Origin: Archaeoglobaceae archaeon
GTDB lineage: Archaea; Halobacteriota; Archaeoglobi; Archaeoglobales; Archaeoglobaceae
NCBI GenBank assembly: GCA_027038095.1
Contig: JALVYA010000191.1
Location: 1 to 7,489 of the forward strand
Direction of reading: 5' to 3'
Length of the DNA stretch: 7,489 bases
Shown: piece after piece, positions 1 to 5,599 of the stretch
How positions within the stretch are numbered: the stretch's first letter is position 1
Layout: every line of letters starts with the position of its first letter
Made by a program: the position numbers and the translations under genes
Notes under the pieces: generated by a model
What the model saw: only the letters and a program-made list of their open reading frames with translations
Told to the model about the DNA's origin: nothing
The model's database searches: none

Positions 1-750
1 GTGGCGAACAGAGAGGTCATGGCAAACAAACCGGTGAGGTGCGAGTGGATGGACAGAATTGAAGCGGAAAAGAAGTACGGTTTCAGGCTTTATCAGGGAG
101 GAGTACCTCCGGGAAGGGAAATCAGAGTCGTAAGGGTTGGGGATGACGTACAGGCCTGTGCTGGAACTCACTGCAGCGCAACAGGGGAGATAGGTGTAAT
201 AAAGGTGCTCAGAGTCGAGTCGATTCAGGATGGAGTAATAAGGTTCGAGTTCGCCGCTGGAGAGGCTGCCCTCGAACAGATTGCGGAGAAGGAGAAACTG
301 CTCAGGGAAGCGAGTTCAATACTCAGAGTGGAAGAGAGACTTCTGCCAAAAACAGTCAGAAGATTTTTCGAGGAGTGGAAGGAGCAGAAGAAGACAATCG
401 ACAGGCTGGCTGAAGAAATTGCGGTGCTGAAGGCGGAAAAAATAGCCAGAAAAGCGAAGAATGGGTTCGTGGTCGAAATCCTTGACAGCTGCGAAGGAAT
501 GCAGAAGGTTGCCCTGAAGCTGGCTGAAATGGGTCTTGCCGGAATTCTGCTTTGCAGAGACGGTGAAAAGGTTAGGTTCGTCACTTTCTCAGGAAGAGAT
601 CTGGATGCCGGGAAGCTCGCCAGAAAAGTGGCGGAGCTCACTAACGGAGGAGGAGGAGGAAAAAAGGATTTAGCACAGGGTGCTGGAAGAACGATGCCCA
701 ACCTCGAATCGCTGTGGAGCCTAATTGAAGAGGCGGAGAAAGGAGGTTAA
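1..750 (+). CDS. alaS: Alanyl-tRNA synthetase, C-terminal part (5' truncated by window)
   Basis: Cytoplasmic enzyme that charges tRNA-Ala and hydrolyses misacylated Ser/Gly-tRNA-Ala. Only the last 249 residues are present; the frame is open from base 1, and the GTG there is an internal Val codon, not a start. Residues 1-85 are the end of the editing domain: the stretch around residues 25-40 (KKYGFRLYQGG) is typical of archaeal AlaRS, and C53-x3-H57 within CAGTHC is the second half of the zinc site. Residues about 88-150 form a charged coiled coil. Residues 155-249 are the C-Ala (DHHA1) domain with the glycine-rich signature GGGGGKKDLAQGAG at 216-229. The aminoacylation domain and the editing HxxxH lie upstream of the window. 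The gene converges with the Cas4-like gene, sharing TTAA at the stops. A T6 run at 776-781 may end its transcript. Confidence 0.95.
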   Translation: MANREVMANKPVRCEWMDRIEAEKKYGFRLYQGGVPPGREIRVVRVGDDVQACAGTHCSATGEIGVIKVLRVESIQDGVIRFEFAAGEAALEQIAEKEKLLREASSILRVEERLLPKTVRRFFEEWKEQKKTIDRLAEEIAVLKAEKIARKAKNGFVVEILDSCEGMQKVALKLAEMGLAGILLCRDGEKVRFVTFSGRDLDAGKLARKVAELTNGGGGGKKDLAQGAGRTMPNLESLWSLIEEAEKGG

Positions 751-1427
751 AGAAATTTTGAGGCAAAAGTTTCACTTTTTTCTTCACACACGTTTCGATA
801 CCTGCATTTCTCACACCTGTTTTCTCTGCCTTCCGGTTTTTCGGGGATAAATCCCTTCTTCAGCTTGTTTATCCTTTCCACGGCTTTTAACACCGTGTAC
901 TTGTCCTTTCTCGATATTTTAACTTCCCTGAGCTTTCCGGAACAGTAGTAAACGTACCCTTCGCTGCACCTGAAGGTCTTTTCAAGCAAAACGCAAAAAG
1001 AGGCGAGCTTTATTCTATCTCTGTACCAGACACCCTCTTCAGGGGCTTTGTAGCTGAGTATCAGCGGTTTTTTCTTCTTTTCGGTATCTCTCACGAGTTC
1101 GTCGAGTTTGCCCTTCAGCTTTACGTCTTCTCTCTTCAGGTCTATTTCAGTTCCAAGACTTTCGAGCCTTTCGAGCTCCTCCGAGTAAACGAATTCACGC
1201 TCAGCTTTCTCGAACAGCTCGACGAGCTCTTCTGATTCGTCGTAAAGGGTGAAAAACTTTTTCCTCGCCCACTCGACGTAGTTTTCAATTCCTGCCCTTC
1301 TGCTGAAGTAAAGCTCCCGCATGACGCTGATTTCCGTAGGTATCACTTCTCCGTAGAGCAGGTTGAAGTAGCAGTACCTCTGGCAGAACAGGAGGGAGGA
1401 GATGTCGCTGACCCTTACGAACGTCAT
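747..1427 (-). CDS. Cas4-like / RecB-family PD-(D/E)xK protein with Fe-S cysteines, catalytic motif altered
   Basis: 226 residues, resembling the Cas4/DUF83 group of iron-sulphur RecB-like nucleases. What is seen: an N-terminal cysteine block (C15 and C19 in LLFCQRYCYF) and a C-terminal C205-x2-C208-x5-C214, the layout that binds a [4Fe-4S] cluster in Cas4 and AddB-type nucleases. The core has GKLDE (D109) followed by LILSYK (S125-x-K127), where the family normally has (D/E)-x-K. The next helix, DRIKLASFCVLLEK (137-150), has K140 and F144 where Q and Y of the QxxxY motif are expected. Nuclease activity is therefore uncertain. It is the last gene of the herA cluster, and its ATG overlaps the stop of the UPF0212 gene (ATGA, 1424-1427), which suggests translational coupling. 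No cas genes or repeats are nearby, so a CRISPR role is not supported; a DNA-repair role with HerA is an inference. Family assignment is fairly secure, function is not. Confidence 0.78.
   Translation of the reverse strand: MTFVRVSDISSLLFCQRYCYFNLLYGEVIPTEISVMRELYFSRRAGIENYVEWARKKFFTLYDESEELVELFEKAEREFVYSEELERLESLGTEIDLKREDVKLKGKLDELVRDTEKKKKPLILSYKAPEEGVWYRDRIKLASFCVLLEKTFRCSEGYVYYCSGKLREVKISRKDKYTVLKAVERINKLKKGFIPEKPEGRENRCEKCRYRNVCEEKSETFASKFL
776..781 (+). terminator. Candidate T-run terminator of alaS
   Basis: A T6 run 26 bases past the alaS stop, inside the antisense strand of the Cas4-like gene. The genes have no gap, so any alaS terminator must lie there. Confidence 0.3.
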
Positions 1428-1765
1428 TCTTCCAGCTCTGTTATCTCAACTACCTCGAGCGGTATCTTTCTGAGTCTTCTGCCTATCTCGTACTTCGCTA
1501 TTCTCGCAGCGTGCTCTTTACTTTCGGCGTTAAAAACCTTCATTTCAAATATTAGTCCAACCAGAGCGAGTCCGGCAACCATGAAGGCACTCTTGAGACT
1601 CTCTCCGCACCTCGGGCACTCAACGTAACCGACGTCTATTTCCACGAAGTCGAGGTCGGGGTTCAGCCTCTTACCCGCCTCAGCTACTGCTATGTTCATC
1701 GCATCTTCAACGCTCTTTGCATTTCTGACAATCCACGCTCCCTGAAGAACAACAAGGTAATTCAC
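1424..1765 (-). CDS. UPF0212 (DUF555) conserved archaeal protein
   Basis: 113-residue soluble protein recognised as archaeal UPF0212/DUF555, a family without an assigned function to my knowledge. It opens with NYLVVLQGAW and has a central CPRC knuckle (C50, C53) and a C-terminal ALVGLIFEMKVF segment (67-78), all characteristic of the family. The N- and C-terminal halves repeat: residues 13-34 match 77-98 with 12 identities in 22 ungapped positions, and both are followed by a VEI strand, so the protein looks like a duplicated alpha/beta unit with the Cys pair between the copies. Only one CxxC is present, so metal binding would need a dimer or other ligands. The start is GTG, supported by GGAGGTG seven bases upstream. 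It lies 45 bp after herA and overlaps the Cas4-like gene by four bases, so it is probably co-transcribed with both. Confidence 0.85.
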   Translation of the reverse strand: MNYLVVLQGAWIVRNAKSVEDAMNIAVAEAGKRLNPDLDFVEIDVGYVECPRCGESLKSAFMVAGLALVGLIFEMKVFNAESKEHAARIAKYEIGRRLRKIPLEVVEITELEE

Positions 1766-1772
1766 TCAAAAC

Positions 1773-1779
1773 CACCTCC
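1773..1779 (-). promoter_or_regulatory. Shine-Dalgarno of UPF0212 gene
   Basis: GGAGGTG on the minus strand, a full match to the anti-SD region of archaeal 16S rRNA, with seven bases between it and the GTG at 1765. It fixes this GTG as the start and suggests internal re-initiation within a herA transcript. Confidence 0.85.
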
Positions 1780-1810
1780 AGAACCAGATGAAAATAGAGA
1801 CAGCTTCATA

Positions 1811-3541
1811 TCAAACTCCAAACATCTTCCTGAGAATGTTCCTCTTACCCGAAGTTTTCTTATTTTCAGACTTTTTATTTTCAAGCTTTTCAGACTCCAC
1901 TTCCCCCGGTTCTTCTGATTCACCTTTAGGTTTAACTTCCTTCAGCTCTTCCGGTTTAGCCCTGCTTTTAACTCTTGTTTTTAAAATTTTTCTTTTACCG
2001 GTTTCAGCTTTTTCAGCTTTTTCGCTTTCGTCTCCACTGTCTCTTTTAGACTTCCTCCACAAACTCCTTTTGGGTTTGTTCTCGACACTGCCTTCCACAA
2101 CGCTTACCGCAACTCCGCCGTGCCTGCTCCTCCTCACCCTGACCTCAACTATAACCGGTTTCTCGAGTTCAGGGCTGACGACCATTGCCGTTCCCGGCGG
2201 CAGTCTTTTTATTTCATCTACCATTTCAGCCGTAATTCCTTCCACTCCTTTCTTTATTGCATTTATGTCGTTTGGATTCGTAACTCTGAGAATTATCTGG
2301 GTATTGCACTGGCTTATAACGTTTTTATCGACTCTTGCCGGCCTCTGACTTATGACCATCAACCCAAGTCCGAACTTCCTGCCCTCACTCGCTATCGTTC
2401 TCAGAACCGATGTGGAGACAGATTTTCCAAAACCCCTTTCCGGTATGAAGTTGTGAGCCTCCTCCAGAACTATCATTCCCGGAGGCACCTCTCCAAGCTT
2501 TCTCAATTCGAATAGCTCGTTGCATATTTTCGAAACTATCAGATCCTGATGCTCCGGAGGAATTCCTCTCATGTCGAGGACGACTGCCTTTCCTTTCTGA
2601 AGCAGCAACTGCACCGGAGTCGGGCTGTCATCGAAAAGTCCAACTTCAGCTATCTTCTCCAGACTGCCAAGAACCGTCCACTTGGCGTTGTGCTTTATTC
2701 CCTCGACCTCGCTTATAACGTCCTCAACCGTGTAACTGCCCCTCTTCTTCAGGTTTTTAACGGCCTGATAAACCAGAGCCTGAGAAGAGTTTCCGGTTAT
2801 TCCAGCAAGCTCTATGAGTTCTTCAGCCGACAGATTCTTTCCGTCGAGTTTGAGCACACCATCCGCTATCTCCGCAAAAGGTGAACCGGGCGGTACGTAA
2901 ACAAGAACGTTGTCGTAGCCCTTTGGCCTGACGCCGAAGTACTTCATTTTCTCGAGGTCGAACTCGTCATCGTTCGGGTATTTTAAAGAAGAGTACTCTC
3001 CGTGAGGGTCTATAATTAGCAGGGGAACGTCCATTTCGAGCAGTTCCTCAACTATCACTCCTGCAGTGTAGCTCTTACCGCTGCCAGTTTTCGCGAGAAT
3101 GCAGCAGTGCTTCTGGACGAGGGAGTTTACGTCAAGCTTCACCTTTATGTCAGTGTCCTGAAGGAAGCCTATGTACGCTCCCTCCCTCTTCAACCCGAGA
3201 ACGTCGATTATGAAATCTTCTTCCGCTTTGAAAACGCTTTCACCGGGGACAAACGGTGTTTTCGGTACTCTGAGCATTCCTTCATCGTCTCTTCTTCCTA
3301 TAACAGTTGCCTTCGCTATGCACAGCTCCCTTTCAGCATCTCTGCCCTCGAGCACGTCAGCTCCACTCAGATCTGCTGTAGCTTTTACTTCGAGAACCTG
3401 AGCGATAACCCAGCCCTCCACGTCGTTCCAGACCTTAACGTAATCCGTTCTCCTCACTTCCCTCGGGTCGAAAACCACGAAGTTAAACTCCGTGGACGTT
3501 GCCTCACCGTAAATTCTGCCCACTGCACCCTTCGTTTTCAT
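1811..3541 (-). CDS. herA: HerA-type hexameric DNA translocase/helicase ATPase with long charged C-terminal tail
   Basis: HerA proteins are FtsK-like hexameric DNA translocases that in archaea work with the NurA nuclease and Mre11-Rad50 in end resection. In the 576-residue form, residues about 5-125 form the HAS beta-barrel (GRIYGEATSTEFNFVV near the start). Walker A is AKTGSGKS at 150-157, followed by LLIIDPHGEYSSL (174-186). Walker B is MIVLEEAHNF at 356-365, then SEGRKFGLG (385-393) and ISQRPARVDK at 397-406, the usual sensor/arginine-finger region. From about 489 to the end lies a Lys/Glu/Ser-rich, probably disordered tail of about 88 residues, beyond the roughly 500 residues usual for HerA. 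ATG at 3541 is chosen because AGGTG lies six bases upstream; an in-frame GTG at 3550 lies inside that site. No nurA, mre11 or rad50 is adjacent; the genes after it are UPF0212 and a Cas4-like protein. Confidence 0.9.
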   Translation of the reverse strand: MKTKGAVGRIYGEATSTEFNFVVFDPREVRRTDYVKVWNDVEGWVIAQVLEVKATADLSGADVLEGRDAERELCIAKATVIGRRDDEGMLRVPKTPFVPGESVFKAEEDFIIDVLGLKREGAYIGFLQDTDIKVKLDVNSLVQKHCCILAKTGSGKSYTAGVIVEELLEMDVPLLIIDPHGEYSSLKYPNDDEFDLEKMKYFGVRPKGYDNVLVYVPPGSPFAEIADGVLKLDGKNLSAEELIELAGITGNSSQALVYQAVKNLKKRGSYTVEDVISEVEGIKHNAKWTVLGSLEKIAEVGLFDDSPTPVQLLLQKGKAVVLDMRGIPPEHQDLIVSKICNELFELRKLGEVPPGMIVLEEAHNFIPERGFGKSVSTSVLRTIASEGRKFGLGLMVISQRPARVDKNVISQCNTQIILRVTNPNDINAIKKGVEGITAEMVDEIKRLPPGTAMVVSPELEKPVIVEVRVRRSRHGGVAVSVVEGSVENKPKRSLWRKSKRDSGDESEKAEKAETGKRKILKTRVKSRAKPEELKEVKPKGESEEPGEVESEKLENKKSENKKTSGKRNILRKMFGV

Positions 3542-3547
3542 TCGTTC

Positions 3548-3552
3548 CACCT
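3548..3552 (-). promoter_or_regulatory. Shine-Dalgarno deciding the herA start
   Basis: AGGTG on the minus strand, six bases before the ATG at 3541. The in-frame GTG at 3550 lies inside this site, so the ATG three codons later is preferred. Confidence 0.65.
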
Positions 3553-3579
3553 GCTAGCTTCCAAAACAAATTTTCAAAT

Positions 3580-3594
3580 AAAAAACATAAAAAA
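3580..3594 (-). terminator. Candidate U-rich terminator after the aIF1 gene
   Basis: Two T6 runs on the minus strand (3594-3589 and 3585-3580) separated by ATG, starting about 22 bases past the stop. Archaeal RNA polymerase stops at such U tracts without a hairpin. Confidence 0.45.
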
Positions 3595-3595
3595 G

Positions 3596-3611
3596 ATTTA
3601 AAAACTTTACT
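3596..3611 (-). promoter_or_regulatory. Candidate BRE/TATA promoter of herA
   Basis: On the minus strand AGTAAAG (BRE-like) is followed by TTTTTAAAT (TATA-like), centred near 3600. A transcript start near 3574 would give a leader of about 33 bases to ATG 3541. The surrounding sequence is very A/T-rich and also serves as the 3' flank of the aIF1 gene, so the call is moderate. Confidence 0.5.
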
Positions 3612-3615
3612 AAAA

Positions 3616-3924
3616 CTACGTTTTGATCCTATCGGGATTAAAACCCTTCTTCACAAGGAGCTCCTTAACTCTGTTCACGTGATTGCCCTGCAGCTCTATG
3701 GCACCGTTTTTCACAGTGCCACCGCAGGCAAGCTTGGACTTCAAAAACCGGGCAAGTTCCTCAAGATTTATTTCCCCGCTATCTATTCCCTCAATAACTG
3801 TTACTTCTTTTCCGTACCTTCTCCTGTTGATTTTTATAACGATCTGCTGCTGCTCCTTAGCGACCTCCTCACAGACGCACAGGTCTTTTGGCAGTCCGCA
3901 GATGCTACATATATCCGGACTCAT
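3616..3924 (-). CDS. Translation initiation factor aIF1 (SUI1 family) with N-terminal zinc knuckle
   Basis: 102 residues, the usual length for archaeal aIF1, which binds the 30S subunit near the P site and enforces start-codon fidelity. The N-terminus has C6-x2-C9-x6-C16-x-C18, a short zinc knuckle seen in many archaeal aIF1 proteins. The SUI1 fold follows: the basic loop NRRRYGKE (33-40), thought to contact the P site, EVTVIEGID (40-48), the helix NLEELARFLKSKLACGGT (53-70), and the signature KNGAIELQGNH (72-82) before the last helix. The ATG at 3924 is fixed by homology to MSxxCxxCGLP starts. A weak GGGGGT lies 11 bases upstream, and a nine-codon overlapping reading frame begins at 3934. 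The gene has its own BRE/TATA and is followed on its strand by two T6 runs; herA begins 74 bp downstream. Confidence 0.93.
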   Translation of the reverse strand: MSPDICSICGLPKDLCVCEEVAKEQQQIVIKINRRRYGKEVTVIEGIDSGEINLEELARFLKSKLACGGTVKNGAIELQGNHVNRVKELLVKKGFNPDRIKT

Positions 3925-3968
3925 CCTCTGGCATTACCCCCTTTTTAAGTAAAATGATATTTGAGGAA

Positions 3969-3982
3969 TTATTAAAGTTTCG
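3969..3982 (-). promoter_or_regulatory. BRE/TATA promoter of the aIF1 gene
   Basis: On the minus strand CGAAAC directly precedes TTTAATAA, a good match to the archaeal BRE plus TATA layout. The TATA centre lies about 48 bases before ATG 3924, predicting a start near 3946 and a leader of about 22 bases that contains GGGGGT and a short upstream reading frame. Confidence 0.65.
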
Positions 3983-3990
3983 GTCGATCC

Positions 3991-4003
3991 GGTTCAGCGA
4001 ACC
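3991..4003. repeat. 13-bp perfect hairpin upstream of the aIF1 promoter
   Basis: GGTTC (3991-3995), loop AGC, GAACC (3999-4003). It lies eight bases beyond the BRE of the aIF1 gene, in the 133-bp gap after the FAH gene. No tRNA-like fold surrounds it. Confidence 0.4.
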
Positions 4004-4022
4004 TCTGCGATAATCACTAGAA

Positions 4023-4057
4023 TCAGACAAATCAATTAAACAAATTAAACGAATTGG
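4023..4057 (-). terminator. Candidate U-rich terminator after the FAH gene
   Basis: Directly after the FAH stop the minus strand reads repeated GTTTAATT blocks for about 35 bases. No run exceeds three T, so this is weak. Confidence 0.3.
4033..4050. repeat. Short degenerate tandem repeat, 9-bp unit
   Basis: CAATTAAAC is followed by AAATTAAAC, with 8 of 9 bases identical, and a looser copy (TTGGCTAAACGAA) follows. It sits just beyond the FAH stop and gives a T-rich 3' flank on the minus strand. Confidence 0.5.
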
Positions 4058-4792
4058 CTAAACGAACCTGTTTCTCAGCGTTCCAATGCCCTCTATTTCC
4101 ACTTCGACAACGTCACCTCTCTCCACCCTGCCGACCCCCGGTGGAGTTCCCGTTGCTATCACGTCACCTCTTCTCAGCGTCATGACGTCCGATATGAACT
4201 CCAGCAACCTGCCAACGCTGAAGATCAGGTTAGCGGTGGTTGAACTCTGCACGGTTTTGCCGTTGAGTCTCGTCTCTATCCTGAGGTTCGAGGGGTCGAG
4301 CTTTACTGCGTAAGGGCCTAGGCATGCAAAGGTATCGAAACTCTTGGCTCTCGTCCACTGCCCGTCTTTTCTCTGAATGTCTCTCGCCGTAACGTCGTTA
4401 AAACAGCTGTATCCGAGAACGTACTCCTCCACTTCTTCTGCTGACGCGTTTTTGCACTTCCTTGCAATTATAAACGCGAGCTCTCCCTCGTAGTCTATTC
4501 TGTCCAAACCCTCCGGGAGTTCGGGTATTTCCACGAAGTCCTCGTGTCCTACGAGGGAGGAGGGTGGTTTCAGGAAGATCACGGGTTCGTCAGGCACCTC
4601 CATGTTCAGTTCCCTGGCATGGTCGATGTAGTTCAGACCTACGCAGATTATTTTCTCCGGTTTCGAGGGCGGCAGAAATTTCACCGATTTCATGTTAAAC
4701 TTCAGTCCTTCAAACTCCACGAATCCATCGGAGATTTCAAACTCACCTTCAAAAAACTCGCCTCTCGCGTAAAACCTGCCGTACGCCTTCAC
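4058..4792 (-). CDS. Fumarylacetoacetate hydrolase (FAH) family protein
   Basis: 244-residue cytoplasmic protein of the FAH superfamily, whose members are Mg/Mn-dependent C-C hydrolases, decarboxylases or isomerases of 2-oxo acids (acylpyruvases, oxaloacetate decarboxylase/tautomerase, hydroxyhepta-dienedioate isomerase). Residues 1-45 form the small N-terminal domain. The catalytic domain starts at CVGLNYIDHARELN (50-63, H58), then EPVIFLKPPSSLVG (69-82). The metal ligands are seen as E102 and E104 in DYEGELAF and D133 in FNDVTARDIQ. K150 in the RAKSFDTFACLGP stretch and GTPPGVG (215-221) complete the usual motif set, so it should be active. The substrate cannot be read from sequence; oxaloacetate or an acylpyruvate is possible. 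The GTG start at 4792 overlaps the TGA of the upstream membrane gene (GTGA, 4789-4792), so translation is probably coupled. The 3' flank is T-rich on this strand. Confidence 0.9.
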   Translation of the reverse strand: MKAYGRFYARGEFFEGEFEISDGFVEFEGLKFNMKSVKFLPPSKPEKIICVGLNYIDHARELNMEVPDEPVIFLKPPSSLVGHEDFVEIPELPEGLDRIDYEGELAFIIARKCKNASAEEVEEYVLGYSCFNDVTARDIQRKDGQWTRAKSFDTFACLGPYAVKLDPSNLRIETRLNGKTVQSSTTANLIFSVGRLLEFISDVMTLRRGDVIATGTPPGVGRVERGDVVEVEIEGIGTLRNRFV

Positions 4793-5553
4793 ATTTCACA
4801 CCCCGCATGCGTTGAGGCAATTGCACACATGTAAACGCTGAGCAGAGAGCTGGAGAATGCAAAACCCAGAATTGAAATGAAGGGTAAAATCGAAGAAATC
4901 AGAGTTATCAGAGCGCAGAAAGCGACCGAGCTGAAAGCGGAGGGATAGCTGGACAGAGCTATTTTAAAACCTTCTGCGATGCTGTTTATTGCGGACTCCT
5001 TTCTGACAACCACGACGTACTTGGGCATTATGAGCATGGGTGCCACGAACAGGAAGAACAGAGGTGCAAGCTCTCCGATGACGGCGTTTCCCGTAACGTA
5101 GTAGGCGATGTAGAGCGGCATCATGAAAGCGAGAGCTCCAAAACCGCACAGAATGTCAACGGCGAGCACCGGCAACGTGTAAACTATTCCGTCGTCAATC
5201 GCCTTCCTGAACGAAAAACTGCCCGTCAGAACAACATCTCTCGCGGCTGCTATGAGAGAAGCGTTGAAGAACTCCCCAATTATCAGCGCAAATACTCCAA
5301 AGAGCAGAAATATTAAAATCGTCTTTTCAGCGTTCTTTTTCAAAGCTGAAAGCACGTTTTTTTCCACGTTCTTTACGTACTCGCTCATGTTGCTGTATTC
5401 AGAGCTCATTTTAGCAATTTTCTGCATCTCTCCGGGGGGCATTGCGGTGAGAACGGCTCCAACCAGAAAAAGGTATAATACTATAAGCGCGGCAATCGGG
5501 AAAACGATCAGGCCAACGTTCCTGACGGTTAGCCTGAGACCCTCAACAATCAT
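4789..5553 (-). CDS. Polytopic membrane protein of unknown function
   Basis: 254-residue integral membrane protein; I cannot name its family with confidence, though it resembles the archaeal/bacterial DUF4013/YciC-like group of multi-helix proteins. Likely membrane segments are at about 13-37, 78-97, 122-152 (probably two helices around a GN turn), 161-184 and 207-245 (two helices with a Pro hinge at 224). A hydrophilic loop rich in Met, Lys, Asn and Ser at 39-77 lies between the first two. Segment 184-200, RKESAINSIAEGFKIAL, is the amphipathic region typical of such proteins. The reading frame extends 97 codons further upstream, but that part is antisense to hemD and is low-complexity Ser/Thr; the ATG at 5553 fits a BRE/TATA centred about 25 bases upstream, so the mRNA is probably leaderless. 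It overlaps the FAH gene, but no shared job is evident. Confidence 0.82.
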   Translation of the reverse strand: MIVEGLRLTVRNVGLIVFPIAALIVLYLFLVGAVLTAMPPGEMQKIAKMSSEYSNMSEYVKNVEKNVLSALKKNAEKTILIFLLFGVFALIIGEFFNASLIAAARDVVLTGSFSFRKAIDDGIVYTLPVLAVDILCGFGALAFMMPLYIAYYVTGNAVIGELAPLFFLFVAPMLIMPKYVVVVRKESAINSIAEGFKIALSSYPSAFSSVAFCALITLISSILPFISILGFAFSSSLLSVYMCAIASTHAGCEM

Positions 5554-5568
5554 GGTTTGAGGTAAACC
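5554..5568. repeat. 15-bp inverted repeat in the hemD/membrane-gene divergent region
   Basis: GGTTT (5554-5558) and AAACC (5564-5568) flank the spacer GAGGT. It abuts the start codon of the membrane gene, between that start and its TATA box, where a bound protein would block initiation. The arms are short, so chance is possible. Confidence 0.4.
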
Positions 5569-5574
5569 TGGAGA

Positions 5575-5589
5575 ATTATAAAGTTTATC
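5575..5589 (-). promoter_or_regulatory. BRE/TATA promoter of the membrane-protein gene, leaderless
   Basis: On the minus strand GATAAAC is followed by TTTATAAT, centred near 5578, about 25 bases before ATG 5553. This places transcription initiation at or next to the start codon, and no Shine-Dalgarno is seen. Confidence 0.65.
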
Positions 5590-5594
5590 AGGTG
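5590..5594 (+). promoter_or_regulatory. Shine-Dalgarno of hemD
   Basis: AGGTG, continuing as AGGTGGGAG, with five bases before ATG 5600. It implies that the hemD mRNA has a leader, unlike its divergent neighbour. Confidence 0.75.
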
Positions 5595-5599
5595 GGAGA

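Noticed and set aside
1..3. GTG at base 1 as a gene start (short AlaX-like protein)
   Set aside because: The protein lacks the editing HxxxH and runs into a full C-Ala domain; it is the 3' part of a full-length alaS cut by the window edge.
225..701. 158-codon minus-strand frame opposite alaS
   Set aside because: Ser/Phe/Pro-rich shadow of the Lys/Glu-rich AlaRS sequence.
747..1427. CRISPR-Cas locus because of the Cas4-like gene
   Set aside because: No repeat-spacer array and no other cas gene in the window; the gene belongs with herA/UPF0212 and may be a non-CRISPR family member.
1788..3601. Several long plus-strand reading frames (1788-2348, 2120-2515, 2549-2884, 3107-3601)
   Set aside because: All are antisense to herA, have biased Ser/Leu/Phe or mixed composition, no recognisable domain and no ribosome site; herA on the other strand explains the conservation-like pattern.
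3985..4057. A tRNA or small RNA gene in the gap before aIF1
   Set aside because: Only a 5-bp hairpin is present; there is no cloverleaf and no promoter pointing at it.
5576..5582. TTATAAA as the TATA box of hemD
   Set aside because: It would start RNA after the hemD ATG; its spacing fits the opposite gene instead.
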